Shown here: positions 24,564 to 38,199 of the stretch, in pieces
Position numbering within the stretch: position 1 is the first letter of the stretch
Layout: every line of letters begins with the position of its first letter
Assembly (NCBI GenBank): GCA_016081115.2
Contig: CM071930.1
Span: 7,607,419-7,671,418 of the forward strand
Direction: 5' to 3'
From: Rehmannia glutinosa
Lineage: Eukaryota > Streptophyta > Magnoliopsida > Lamiales > Orobanchaceae
DNA length: 64,000 nucleotides
Notes under the pieces: generated by a model
The model's database searches: none
What the model saw: only the letters and a program-made list of their open reading frames with translations
What the model was told of the DNA's origin: nothing
Program-made: the position numbers and the translations under genes

Positions 24564-25125
24564 ATGATGCTGTAAAAAACTGTAGACCACTCTAAATTAG
24601 GGAAGTTGAGTCTGACAGTCCAAGTCCACAATTCCATCCAGGAATTTAGCTAGTCTAGGAATTCAGGAGCTGAGTCAGTCAATGAGCTGAGCTTGTCCTA
24701 AAGTTGAACCTCCAAAGCTAAGGTGAATATTTGAGTAGGAACTAGCGTACAACATACAAAACAAGGTTAGGGAGTCCATGGGGTTGTCCCAATGTGTCCT
24801 CTCCAATACTTAAGTCAATGACTATATGAGAGAAAAATCTAGAGCATAGGATAGTCATTCAGTCAAATTAATTGAACTTACATACAAATGAATATAGAGG
24901 GACCTTTTATATCTGGAATGATGGACTGATAAAGTGGGCCTCGTTTGCGGTAAATAATGAGCTACCTCGTGGGCGACTTAATAATGGTTTGGGCCTCATT
25001 GGCCAATTGATAGCATTCAGACCTAATAATTATTATTATTTGGGCAATAATTAATTAATTTTGAAATTAATAAAAAAGCATAAATGATAAAATAGGGAAA
25101 AGTCAATTTCACCCCCACATAGGCC
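24564..25125 (-). repeat. Ty3/gypsy LTR, inverted relative to 17215-17810
   Basis: Reverse-complement copy of the LTR at 17215-17810. Shared landmarks include GTGAAATTGACTTTTCCC at one end and ACAGCATCA at the other. The TATA-like element reads on minus (ATATAAAAGG near 24905), fixing the orientation. After the LTR, the minus strand has a diverged primer-binding region (GGCTTAAGCC...TTCTGGGATGCGG). Confidence 0.7.
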
Positions 25126-26615
25126 CCTAGCTTATTGGTTGTTGTTCTGGGGAGCATGCGCGAAGCAGATAATTCGATGTTGGCTTTAGGGCAGTGCCTT
25201 AACCCCTTAATATTTCAACACATGTCCAAGATTTTTCAATCTTTTTATTTCTTTTTACATTTGGGGAAAAACCAACCATCTTTGACCAATTTTGGGTTGG
25301 TTAAATAATCTCGCCATTCAACATTGCGGATCAAAATTTGGCGTTGGGTGAAAATTTCATAATTCAAATTTTATATTTTAATTTTTTATTCGAATTTTTC
25401 CTATTTAAACCAATATATATTCTTATGTCATCCAAAAATTCTCTATCTACAAAGAGTCTTGTGTGCCTTTTATGTTGTCCAAAATAGTTGATGGGTGCTA
25501 CTGGGATTCAGTCGAAATCTCGCCTAAGGTGATAAATGGGTTGCTTAATATTTTAGTCGCTCTTAAATTTCTTTATAAATCATTTGGATTTTTCATTCTA
25601 AATACCCCTGAGTTGAGAGGATAAAATCTAGGTTAAAGAATGAATATTTTTCCCACTTATTTGTGTTTGTTTGAAATTAAAGAATGAAGAAGAGTTTTTC
25701 GTCATTGTTACAGTATATTCTTAAGCTATTTTATGGTGTTGATGTTGTAATCTTGGTTTATTTTCTTGAATTTTGAATAAAGAATTATTGTTTGATTGTA
25801 ATGTACGATTTTTTCTTTTTCTAACTTCATTTCTCTGGCTTGATTTTGTAGCTTTAAAAATGTCTCAGAATTCTGGATTTAAGAATCACGACAATGCTTG
25901 TTGATTGAACTATGAAGAATAAGTATGCCATCTAATTATTTGTGTGTTTGTAGCTGTGGTTGTTATCTATTGGTACAATGGAGGATAATAAGGGTGGGAA
26001 CACACACTCATATGGGATTGAACTTGAATTAATTACTCTAACAACACAAGCTTCTATCACTAAAGCACAATGTTGATATCGTTTGTAGTAATGTAATTTA
26101 AGTTGTAATTGTTACGAATGATGTTAAAGAGATTATGTAATAATTCAATTAGCATCTTAACATTTCTTAAATAAATATTGATTGGAATTCATAATCTCTT
26201 TGTTAATAAGCAATTGCATTGGTGAATCAATGCGAAATATTTTCGCACTTTCACTAAAACAAAATCAGCATCACCACTCTAAGACATTCACCAATTTTAA
26301 AGAATGAGCAAACCAAAAATACAAGACTCATAATAAGCAAACCGAAGATACGACCAAATCCATGTGAAAATATAGTAGTTTAAATAGTAGAATGTAAGCC
26401 AATATCAATTAAATGTTTTCTACTTATTTTTCTGACATTGCCAGACCAAAATGAACAACATAACAGGGCATCAATTTGCATGTGGCCTCTCTTGTGATGG
26501 GTGAGTATTTGCTGGTAGATATGTGAATAAATTTATTTGACCACCCAAATAGAAATTTCAATTACCTCCTTGTGTACAAATACAAAATAAAACTCTCAGT
26601 ATAATAACTATTTAG

Positions 26616-26652
<37 letters not shown>
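25126..26652. other. intergenic, ending in a TA microsatellite
   Basis: No coding content. A 110-base block near 25985-26090 resembles 48230-48340 (ACTCATAT...GAT..GAAC and AAGCTTCTA words) and may be an old dispersed repeat. From about 26618 to 26652 the sequence is a (TA)n run that touches the left end of the large MULE. Confidence 0.5.
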
Positions 26653-26655
<3 letters not shown>

Positions 26656-27192
26656 AGAGGATCCTGTGAGACCACTCTCTTAGGTTAGTCCATAAGAACG
26701 AATCTAGACCATCCAAATAGTAAAATAATGACAAAGATTCGTTACAATCTATACAGGTTCATGAAAGTAACTATACAATAGAAAGGGTAAAATTGGAATC
26801 CGGAAAATTATTAATCGTAACCTCCTCCTACATTATAGGGATGTGATCTGTTATTGATCACGTCCCCATAAATCACGCAATTCACCATATACAATAAAAA
26901 ATATACGTCTCCTTCTCAACGCCAACATTGCATTGTCATTATCAAAATCTTTGTAATCACCATTTTCACCCAAAATCGACCTGCAATTCATCCACAAAAA
27001 AATTGAACGCGACAGATATCTAACAATTTGCATGGAATTATCATCCGTTTGGTTGGATAAAATTATACAATGGAAAAAAGTGTTGATTACAACGCAACTG
27101 AAGAATGTCCTCCCGGTAATTTCTGAGAGAGAAAAGTTATAATATTCACACGCCTACGAATCATCAACTGATGGCTGAACTATATGCACTTC

Positions 27193-27770
27193 TATTATTG
27201 TTGTTTTGTATGTTTAGTATGTTAATGTTGTCTAAATAGTGTGTCAATATTGTATATATATTTTTATATCTTTACATGTTACCCACTTGTATGTAGGTTG
27301 CAACTCAATTAGTAGTTTGTATGTTCATAACAGATAATTTGCCAGTTTAGAATATAAGTGTATAATGTTGCTTTGTATGCAAAAATATATAAATGTATTA
27401 TTGTTGCTTTGTATGTTTAGTATGTTAATGTTGTCTAAATAGTGTGTCAATATTGTATATATATTTTTATATGTCTGCATACTACCCACCTATATGAATG
27501 TTGAATCTCAATTAGTAGTTTGTATGTTTAGAACATATAATTTGTGAATTTAGGATATAAGTCTAAATTGTTGCTTTGTATGCAAAAATATAGAACTGTA
27601 TTATTGTTGCTTTGTATGTTTAGTGTGTGAATCTTGTCTATTTGCTGTGTCAACATTGTATATATATTATTATATGTTTGCATATTACCCACCCGTATGA
27701 AGGTTGCATCTCAATTAGTAGTTTTTATGTTTAGTACAGATAATTTGCCAATTTAGAATATAAGTCTTGT
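27193..27770 (+). repeat. 203-bp tandem repeat, about 2.8 copies
   Basis: Units start at about 27193, 27396 and 27599. Each begins TATTATTGTTGCTTTGTATG and contains TTTGTATGTTTAG, CTCAATTAGTAGTTT and ATAATTTGCC. It lies in the subterminal region of the large MULE, upstream of the transposase. The units differ by scattered substitutions. Confidence 0.9.
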
Positions 27771-28164
27771 GTATATAGCATTATGTATATGCATACTTGC
27801 GCCTTGTCTGCATATAGTACATTTGTTACCAAATTCGTTGCATGTTTGTTCAGCAATTACAACATGTATATATTTATTTATTAGTTGTATATATATATAT
27901 ATATATATAAGACAACAGTTGTATATTTACGTCTGTAATTTGTTCAAGTAGAAATTGTATGTCATAATAAATTAATAAGTTTGTATACTTATAAATCAAA
28001 ACGTGCATGTATAGACTATTAAAAAGGTATGAATGATGTTATAAAACTGTATATATAATTTATACATTTTGTATTATTGACTAATAACCTTTGTGATGTC
28101 AAAAAACAACGTAGGATAACGGCTCGAAATCTCGCCAGGATCAACAAAATATTGGATTCCAGAG

Positions 28165-30812
28165 GTGCAACACGAAAAAATTCCGCAAGTAGGAATGCAT
28201 TTCGTTACGTTGGAAACTGGTGTACAATTTTACCGAAACTATGGAGCAATTAGCGGATTCGACATCAGAAGGAGCACGACAAAGCGATTTAATAATAAAG
28301 TCATTCGCCAGCATTATGTTCTTTGCAATAAAGAAGGCTTCAAAAACACAAAAAACACCATACCTGCAGAACCTACAGAGGAAAGTGAAAGCAACACAGC
28401 GCATGGGTCGCGAAAGAGGACTTCAAATCGTGTCGGGTGCAATACACGCTGTATGAGTACACTAGTAACGGCGCCTATAAAATACGCAGTTTTGAAGAGC
28501 GCCACACTCACCCAATGGCAGTGGATACATTCAAGCAGTTTCTTAAAGTTAATAGAAACCTTAACTTTGGTCATCAACAATTTATCATCAACTGCACGAA
28601 AGCTAATATAGGGAGTTCTAAATAACACGAATTATTCAGGGAGATGGTGGGCAGATTTCCACAAGTCGGGGCACTGAAGGTTGATTTTAAAAACTTCAAG
28701 CGAGACTTGAAAGATACATCGGTGGTGCAGCGCATTTACGATTGGTAATAGACAAATTGTTCGACAAAAGAAAGTTAATCGGGGATGGCGTTCGATTACG
28801 ATGTAGACAAAGATGAACAACTGACAAGGCTCTTATGGGCAGACCAAAAAGCTATAAGGAACTACAACACTTTTGGTGATGTGATTTCATTTGATGCTAC
28901 ATACAATACTAACAGGTTAAATGGATCTTCTTGTTTAATTAATCTTGGTGATGAGTATACTTAATTTTATGCAATTGTATATTTAGTTTTAAGAAATGTT
29001 TATATTAAAGAATTTTATGCAAATCTGTTCCATTGAATAATTACTGAAGTGGACTTGTATATTAATACCTCTAAACTGTATACATATTAATGTTTTGTTG
29101 TTTATTTTATCATTTGTATTGTATGCTACATAGATTGCAACTAAATACTAAGTTCAGTGAACTATATGCTTAATTTAGTTAGTACATCGAATTTGATTTA
29201 CAAACTCCTATACTGCTGTATATCAACTTTGGTGAATTGCATACTTGTTTCGTTGAAGTTGTATGCTTACTTTACTATAATTGTATGATTAAAAACTAGT
29301 TTCATTGCAGTTGTATACTTAGTTTAGTATAATTGTATACATGTTTTAATTTAGCAGTATAGATTTATGCCGTAAACTTAACGTAACAAAAATGTGCAGG
29401 TATAAAATGGTTTTTGCTCCATTCACCGGAGTCGATAACCATCGCCGATGTGTCACATTTGCAGTTGGTCTTATATTAAAAGAAGATGAAGAGTCGTATA
29501 CATGGCTGTTCACAAAGTTCTTGGAAGCTGTTGGCCGGGAGCCATACTATATAGTAACAAACCAAGATCCAGCAATGAAGAAAGCAATACAATCGGTATT
29601 CAAAACAACAAAACACAGATTGTGTATGTGGCACATAATGCAAAAGGTTAGTATAAAAGTCGGTCACACCCTATTCAAGGATAAAAATTTCATAAATCGT
29701 CTAAATTCAATCGTGTGGGATAAAAATATTTCAATACCAGATTTTGAGAGTCAATGGAATGATATTATGACTGACTTTAGTCTGAAATCGCATCCATGGT
29801 TCACGCATTTGTATGAGATTAGACGAAGTTGGATACCGTCTTATTTTACAAATGTGCCAATGAGTGGTTTGCTCAAAACTACCTCACGGTCAGAGAGCAC
29901 CAATAGCTGGTTTGGGAATTACACAAATCCTGGTTCGAACTTGGTTGAATTTTTCATGCACTTTGAAAGTGCAATGGAGTCACAACGCCATGCAACAGAT
30001 AAATTGGACCACATCTGCCAAACATCGTTTCCACAATGCAAGACAAAACTGACCATTGAGAAGCATGCATGTTCGGTGTACACACACACACTGTATTTAC
30101 CAATGTTAGCATAAAAATTGAATCAGCCTGCTATGAGTGCACGATTACAGAGATAACTGACGATGTAAACAAGTGTTCCTATAGAATTAGAGACAAAACA
30201 AGTCGAATTTTTGATGTCGTAAATTATAAGACGGAGACAACGATAAACTGCAGCTGCAAAATGTTCGAACAGATGGGCTTACTATGTTGTCATGTTTTCG
30301 TAATCCTAAAGGACTGTCAAGAAATACCTATGAAATTTTTAGCTCGACAATGGATGAAGACTCCCTCAATAACACAATACACAAGATCTGGGCAGATTTA
30401 TCAATTTGCGGGGGGTGATGAAGCCGCGATCACTCTAAACAACCTTTGGTCCGACTTCCACACCTGCATTGGTCTAGCGCAGGGTAATGTTGAAAAATTA
30501 TCAAATTTATCACGACTTGTGTCTGAAGAAAAGGCAAAATTGTTAAAGGATGGGCAACATGTACCGTCTTTTGGAACCAAAAAGTCAGTACTAGAGACCT
30601 ATTGTGGGTCAACCTCACAGCTTGATATTTCTATGTTACCACCAAAACAGGCAAAGAACAAAGGCAGCGGCAGTAATCTGAGAAGTAGAATTCAGAGCCA
30701 AAGAGAGAAAGCCTTTAAAGCAAGCACAAAACTCAAAAGACGATGTGGAACATGTGGTGAGATCGATACGCATAACAACCGAACATGTCCAAAACGCGAC
30801 ACCACGCCCTAG
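28165..30812 (+). pseudogene. FAR1/MURA-type MULE transposase (disrupted)
   Basis: Domains in order: FAR1 DNA-binding zinc domain (28195 on: VGMHFVTLETGVQFYRNY, then QHYVLCNKEGF and, in the next frame, ERHTHPM), MULE transposase catalytic domain (FDATYNTN, an intron 28915-29399, then MVFAPFTGVDNH, TNQDPAMKKAI, LCMWHIMQK, SRSESTNSWFG), SWIM zinc finger (CSCKMFEQMGLLCCH) and a C-terminal knuckle CGTCGEIDTHNNRTC. The intron begins GTTAAATGG and ends GTGCAG. Lesions: a frame change near 28440, an in-frame TAA at about 28622, two frame changes between 28690 and 28790, and one inside a CA run at about 30085. Same architecture as domesticated FHY3/FAR1 proteins. The enzyme would cut and paste the element in the nucleus, but this copy is inactive as read. 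Confidence 0.9.
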
Positions 30813-31886
30813 TGCAATGTTTCTATTTTTTGCAAAAAAACAATTCTGCCAGTTTATTATTTATGATTTTTTTTGTGAAACATTGAGTGATTTGTTGATT
30901 TATCTTTAATGTTGTTTTTTCTCTCTAAACATTTATTGCATATACAATTACATTCATCTAAATATGCAAGTAAAAACACTAAGCAAACAGAATTGTTTTA
31001 CTTTATATACAACTACACTGTATACGCCAATAAAGTACCTTAAGATTTATACAAAATACATTAATCTCCTTATCCAACAGATAATACAATTCAACTACTA
31101 TAAAATAGACAAGTGCATTACATTAAACATACAATTCTATATATCTATTTATACAAGTACATAGCAACCTAAAAAATAATTCAACTAAACTAAAATCAGA
31201 AAACCACCCATTCAACTAAGTATACAAATCCAACAAACAAAATAAGCAATTCAAGGTAACTAATTAAACAGATATATTAATCTACTTATCAACGAATAAT
31301 ACAATTCAATTAATAAAAATAAACAAATGATACACATTACATATACAATTCGATATGTCTATTTATACATGTCACTGAAACTGTATAAAAATCCACTGAA
31401 ATAAAATAGTGAATAACCCATACAATCAAGTAAATAATTCCACCACATAAAATATACAAATCCTCTTAACTAATCAAGCAATTATATTAACCTGTTTTAT
31501 ACAACAAAAAACACAATTCAAAATAATCTAGAAATAAACAAATGAAACATATTAAATACACAATTCGATACAACTATCTATACAAGTTGCTGCATCCATG
31601 TATAATGTACATTCATCTCAAAAAAAAAAAACACTTTCATCTTAAAAAAGATTAATCTAAAAAGAAAAAAAAATGAGATAACACAACACCATACATGGTA
31701 AAAAACAAATCATTCTGCTACACAAACACAATAAGCAAAACAACTTAATAAATTGTACCAAAGTTTGAATTACCAACATTCCAAAACAAAACAGATTCGA
31801 TGTCATTTAAAACAACCACTAATAGTTACCAGATATTAACAAAAAAAAAACTAGAGTATTCCACCAATCACAAATAAAACCAACTT
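30813..31886. other. convergent spacer between transposase and protease genes
   Basis: AT-rich spacer between the two 3' ends. From about 30950 on it is dense in TATACA words on plus, the orientation used throughout the protease half. No separate gene was seen. Confidence 0.6.
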
Positions 31887-32830
31887 CTACACTGGCTTCT
31901 TGCCAGTCCAATGTTTCTTGCATTCAGCCAAATTCTTTTCCATTAACTCGTTCATGTCGTCTAGGAAAATAGTGCCGGTGTACTTGGAACAGAAGGTACA
32001 CATGAGATTTGCATCGCCCTTATGTAAACCAGGTGTCCAACCCCTCAAACCTCCACCCATATACGTTTCCATATGCCGCATTGCAAATATTTCGCAATCG
32101 ACCTTGTTTCGTGCATCTCTCCATGGCTTTGAAATTCTGGATGGAGTGAGCTGCCAAATCTCTTGATCCATCTGCACGCAACCTTTGCTTATCAAGTACT
32201 GAGAAAAGACGCGAACCTGTCACGATAGATACAAACAATTAAAACAAAACATATGAACAAAAATGATGTATCAAAGCAACGTAAAAATATACATATCAAA
32301 AATACATGTTCATACTCACCAATTTAGCGGGCACATCATCGTATTTGTCCAACTTGGTTCCACCAACAGAAGAATTATCCAAAATCTGCATACTCTTCCT
32401 CTTTATATCAAACACAATAACAAACAGGTGTTCGCTCTTGCATATTGGAAAGAAAAACTGGAAAAAAGTAAAAAAAAATATTAGTTAAGTCCGAAAATAA
32501 ATGTTGTAAATCTAAAAATGAATATATAAAATAAATACCATATCAAACGTCTGCAACTTTTTTGGATTAACATCACCAAACTCGGCATCTAGGCTTTGAG
32601 AAATTAACGCCAAATTTCTATTATCATCATCTGCCTCAGACGGTGTAACAACGGAAAATAGCTACATGAAAATGTAAAAAAAATATAAACAGTCAGCAAT
32701 AATGAACATGTACAAAAACACTAAGATAAGTATACAATAAAAGAATGCTTAAGTATACAATAAAAAAAGATTAGTATGCAGACTCATTTGGCAAAGTATA
32801 CATTATACATAAACAAATCAAATATAGTAA

Positions 32831-32962
32831 CTATACACATCCTCTAAACTACATAAACAACTCCAATGCACTAACTATACACATCCTCTGAACTACGTAA
32901 ACAACTCTAATATACTAACTATACACATCATCTGAATTACGTAAACAACTCTAATATACTAA
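32831..32962. repeat. 44-bp tandem repeat, 3 copies
   Basis: Units begin at 32831, 32875 and 32919 with CTATACACATC and end CTAA. It lies in an intron of the ULP1-like gene. Confidence 0.9.
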
Positions 32963-33522
32963 CTATACATGTATATGTGCAAACAATGACAAAGATGAAA
33001 ACATTAAAAGTAAACATGTGCATCTAACTAACTATACAATTAAATATTGACAAATATACATAAAACACTAAAACATTACAAGTATAATCCAAAAACAGTT
33101 AAATGAGAATTCACTAAAATATTACTAAGTATGCATAATAATTTCACAATAAACATACAATAAGACTGAACTAATTATACATATACAATCCACTGGACTG
33201 AAAATAAACAGATTAACTGACCAAATTGTATGTCTGATTATGTTTTTTGAACTAAATAAACTAATCAACTTAACTAAGTATACAATTCTGCCAGAATAAC
33301 TATTCAAACATACATTTACATGCACTTGCATGCAATTAATTCCCTACTATGTATACCAAACATGCACTTACATTTATTTTCTGAATACATGCATTAATGG
33401 TAATAAAAAAAAGAGTACCGTAGAATATGTCGTAGCAAAAAAACGAAATGGCGAACCCTTGCTCCTGATAGACTCTTTGGCATTCAGAATCTTCGTCCAC
33501 ACATCAATCAGGGAGACACTCA

Positions 33523-36500
33523 AGTAACTTCCAGGCCGCATAGTCACAAAGTCTTCACTTGTAATAGTCATATCACCAACTTTAAAAATGGCCTCATCTC
33601 TGCAGAAAGAGAAATACGTAAAACATATATTTAAAATTCAGTTACACTAAAATTTATAGATACTTGACCATAAAAAAAATTAAATTACTTTTCAGCTTCC
33701 GGGTTCTCAAACAACCATTTAACAATCATGTTCTGCTGCTCATTCAACCTAGACATCACATCGACCCATCGCTCAACGAACGGGGGAGTCAATGTCTGAG
33801 TCTTCTTTTTCTGACGAGGTTCGTTTCGGCGATAAACAGTCAGCTTCTCGCTGTTCTTCTTCGCTCTCTCCTTCCCAAGCACAACCGCACCCTTCCCACC
33901 ATCAACAATCGGAGCCTCTTCCTACGGATTAGTCAATACCTGCTCATCACCCTTAAAAAAAATAAAATATAAGAACATATGTCCAGCAAAAAAATAAATA
34001 ATTATGCAAAACATATAATGCAAATTACCTGCTCATCATCTTCCTTTTTCTCCTCATCGTCTTCTTTTTCCTCTTCTTCCTGCGCATACAGACGTGATGT
34101 CTCAACCACGGCATCCCATTTAGCATTGTTTTGTTCTTGGGTTAAACCAAGACTAAAACTAGGCCTGTCAACTTTCCATTTCTCAAACTCATCCAGTTTG
34201 TAAAGGGCACCTTCCATCTTCTCAAGCAATGCTATGTTATCGGGATTGCTCCAAAATGCCTCAGTCTGCTAACTCTCGCTTCCAACTAAATCCTCTCCAG
34301 CCCGTGTTCCCTCTACTTGAACGGTCTTGTGGCATATAAGATTCTTAGCAACAACCCCAATTTCAGAAAATTCAGGGACCCCCACCACATCAGAAGGTGC
34401 ATCCTGAATTAACGAAATAATTTCTACCACATCCGAAGCAAGATACGCAATCCTTGTCTTAATATTCCCAATATAATCCTGCTGAAAGAATACAACATAA
34501 AAACAATCATATAAAATATACAGAAAACAGATTTAAAGTCAATATAAAACTGAACTATGCAACAAATACTACGAACTAAACTATGTATGCTTATGAACAA
34601 TCATACAACATTTGTAAACTAAGTATACAATATATGTAGACTAACTATACAACATTTGTAAACTAAGTATACAATATATTTAGACTAACTATACACCAAA
34701 CTAAGTATGCAACAAATACTACAATATAAACTATGTATGCATAAGACCAATAATACAATATTGGTAAACTAAGTATACAATATATGTAGACTAACTATAC
34801 ACAAAACTAAGTATGCAACAAATACTACAATATAAACTATGTATGCATAAGACCAATAATACAATATTGGTAAACTAAGTATACAATATATGTAGACTAG
34901 TTATACACAAAACTGAACTATGTATGATAACAAATGCTACACATAAATCTAATTTTGTAACATAACTATCTATAAAACAAAGTTACATTATGTATACACC
35001 TGTGTTGAGCTACTTATACAAACTACAAATAAACTAAGACACCACATACGTCAACTAATTATACAAAAAGATATAAACCATGTATGTAATATGCCAATTA
35101 TACAACATATGCATCTTAAGTGTACCACAAACATCAACTAAATATACAACAAATATTATTTTTAAAGTAAACTGTGTATCATACCAAGTATACAATATCT
35201 GTGACTTATGTATACAACAAAAATCGACTAACTATACAACATATAACATTGTATACCTGCCCAATGCGGCCTGCCGACGAAGGCCCAGGATGAGATGATT
35301 GTTTCTCTTGACCAGTCACCAATCTCTCCAACTGAGGGTGTAGTGAAGGCCCTCCCAATTATGGTCCCTACACATATCCCTGCCCAAATCGACCATGTTT
35401 GAACTCTTTATAAACCCTTTCCTTGAACTTATCCATGGTCCATGAAGCCATAGCTGGTAAAGTCCTCGGCACATCCCTCCCAAGCACAGACACTCTATCC
35501 AAATAAAACACTTACGTATACGAAGAACATTGAATAAGTAATTTCCAGGCCGCATAGTCACATAGTCTTCCCTTATAATAGTCATATCACCAGCTTTAAA
35601 AATGGCCTCGTCTCTGCAGAAAGAGAAATACTTTTCAGTAATTACACTAAAATTTATAGTATACTTGACCATAAAAAAATTAAATTACTTTTCAGCTTCC
35701 GGGTTCTCAAACAACCATTTAACAATCATGTTCTGCTGCTCATTCAACCTAGACATCACATCGACCCGTCGCTCAACGAACGGGGGCGTCAATGTCTGAG
35801 TCTTCTTTTTCTGACGAGGTTCATTTTGGCGATAAACAATCGACTTCTCATTTCTTCTTCTTCGCCCTCCTTCCTGTGCACAACCGCACCCTTCCCACCA
35901 TCAACAATCGGAGCCTCTTCCTACTGATTAATAAATACCTGCTCATCACCCTTAAGAAAAATAAAATATAAGAACATATGTCCAGCAAAAAAATAAATAA
36001 TTATGCAAAACATATAATGCAAATTACCTGCTCATCATCTTCCTTTTCCTCCTCATCGTCTTCTTTTTCCTCCTCTTCCTGCGTATACAGACGTGATGTC
36101 TCAACCACGGCATCCCATTTAGTAGTGTTTTGTTCTTGGGTTAAACCAAGACTAAAACTAGGCCTGTCAACTTTACATTTCTCAAACTCATCCCCTTGCA
36201 AAGGGCAGTTTCCATCTTCTCAAGCAATGCTATGTTATCGGGATTGCTCCAAAATGCCTCAGTCTGTTGACTCTCGCTTCCAACTAAATCCTCTCCAGCC
36301 CGTGTTTCCTCTGCTTGAACGGTCTTGTGGCATATAAGATTCTTAGCAACAACCCCAATTTCAGAAAATTTAGGGATCTCCACCACATCAGAAGGTGCAT
36401 CCTGAATTAACGAAATAATTTCTACCACATCCGAAGCAAGATACGCAATCCTTGTCTTAATATTCCCAATATAATCATGCTGAAAGAATATAACATAAAA

Positions 36501-37407
36501 ACAATCATATAAAATATACTGAAAATAGATTTAAAGTCAATATAAAACTGAACTATGCAACAAATACTACGAACTAAACTATGTATGCTTATGAACAATC
36601 ATACAACATTTGTAAACTAAGCATACAATATATGTAGACTAACTATACAACCTTTGTAAACTAAGTATACAATATATTTAGACTAACTATACACGAAACT
36701 AAGTATGCAACAAATACTACAATATAAACTATGTATGCATAAGACCAATAATACAATATTGGTAAACTAAGTATACAATATATGTAGACTAATTATACAC
36801 AAAACTGAACTATGTATGATAACAAATGCTACACATAAATCTACTTTTGTAACATAACTATCTATACAACAAAGTTACATTATGTATACACCTGTGTTGA
36901 GCTACTTATACAAACTACAAATAAACTAAGACACCACATACGTCAACTAATTATACAAAAAGATATAAACCATGTATGTAATATAAGTGTACCACAAACA
37001 TCAACTAAATATACAACAAATATTATTTTTAAAATAAACTGTGTATCATACCAAGTATACAATATCTGTGACTTATGTATACAACAAAAGCTGACTAACT
37101 ATACAACATATAACATGGTATACCTGCCCAATGCGGCCTGTCGACGAAGGCCCATGATGAGATGACTGTTTCTCTTGACCAGTCACCAATCTCTCCAACT
37201 GAGGTTGCAGTGAAGGCCCTCCCAAATATGGTCCCTGCACATATCCCTACCCAAATCCACCATGTTTGAACTCTTTATAAACTCTTTCCTTGAACTTATC
37301 CATGGTCCATGAAGCCATAGCCGGTAAAGTCCTCGGCACATCCCTCCCAAGCACACACACTCTATCCAAATAAAACACCTACGTATACGAAGAACATTGA
37401 ATAAGTG
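33523..37407 (-). repeat. direct duplication of a ~2-kb exon block in the ULP1-like gene
   Basis: 33523-35535 and 35536-37407 are copies in the same orientation. The join lies at AAGTAATTTCCAGG, where the two copies share AAGTAA/TTCCAGG. Each copy holds a conserved exon with the DVVEI, AKNLICHKTVQ and FWSNPDNIALLEKM segments, an acidic EEEEKEDDEE exon, a KKKTQTLTPPFVERW exon (clear in the first copy) and the (M)ASWTMDKFKE exon. Copy one has an extra internal repeat of a TATACAA-rich intron segment (about 34690-34910). By eye the copies differ at only a few per cent, so the duplication is recent relative to the element. Confidence 0.9.
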
Positions 37408-38199
37408 ATACCACATTAAACTAAAAAACTGGAAAAAGGCAATAAATGGCAATTTACCGTTAGCAACAGCACCGGGCCGTTGAACTCAAGCTTTTTCGTC
37501 CCATTCCACTTAACTCTTTTAGGTGTCAGGGTGTTCAATGTGTAATCCCACCAATTAAACTCCCTGATTCTTGACACATCGTCGAGGCAATCCAGAAAAA
37601 GTGGGTTGATGTACCCACACTGTAAATTTCAATAAGAACGCCGTCAACAAGCGTCACGAAATGCCTTCGAACCAGTCCCCCCGTCTCACGCACTCCATCA
37701 TCCTCACACCCAAATCACCCATGATCGCTCTACTGAAATTCGGGAACATTGTTTTCCACTCATCGTACAACGCACATCTCCCAGATTTTTTCTTTTTTTC
37801 AATAGCCACTTCCCCATTAGGGAATCCCAACAACCTACCAATATCTTCACTCTCAATGTGAACACGCCTACCATAGTTAAATACAAGTTCACTACTTAGA
37901 GGATTGAAATTTTCAACTAACCAATACGTGAGCTTTTTATTGAAATCCTCAAATTTCAGGGAAAATAGACTCCCAAAACCCATCTCACGTACTGCATTCT
38001 TCTGTGCAGGTTTCATAGAAGCAAGAGCATCAACCAAAACCTTGGGTTTTGCCCTAACTTGCGTGCCGGGATATGAACTATCAATCCTTCGCCTCTTTTT
38101 GGGTTGCTCGTCTCCGAAACTATACTCGGCACCACTATTGACCTCTATTTCCTGTTCTTCACTTGACATTTTACTAGCCACAAACACCTACATAAAAAG

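Larger units (their letters stand above)
31887..38187 (-). pseudogene. ULP1-like C48 cysteine protease gene carried by the MULE
   Basis: Multi-exon minus-strand gene. Exon 1 (38187 to about 37640) has an acidic start, a KKRRR basic block and the MGFGSLFSLK...LTYWLVENF domain typical of plant transposon-borne ULP1-like proteins. Next come 37630-37458 (CGYINPLFLDCLDD), 37378-37124, a duplicated exon block (see 33523-37407), 33600-33416, 32660-32540, 32458-32322 and 32219-31887 (ends GKKPV, stop). The protease triad is visible: His in SEHLFVIVFD, Asp in ILDNSS, Cys in DCEIFAMRHME. ULP1 enzymes remove SUMO from proteins; the substrate here is unknown. Lesions: a shift in a G6 run at about 37676, a stop in one exon copy (about 34271), and a deletion in the other copy (about 36195). 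The catalytic exons look intact. Confidence 0.85.

Noticed and set aside
26618..26652. (TA)n considered as part of the MULE end
   Set aside because: The inverted match with the right end starts inside GGGAGAGGAT; the TA run is better read as target or slipped flank, although the exact tip cannot be fixed.
33979..34203. Ser-rich plus-strand frame, repeated at 35978
   Set aside because: It is the antisense shadow of the acidic EEEEKEDDEE exon of the ULP1-like gene on minus.
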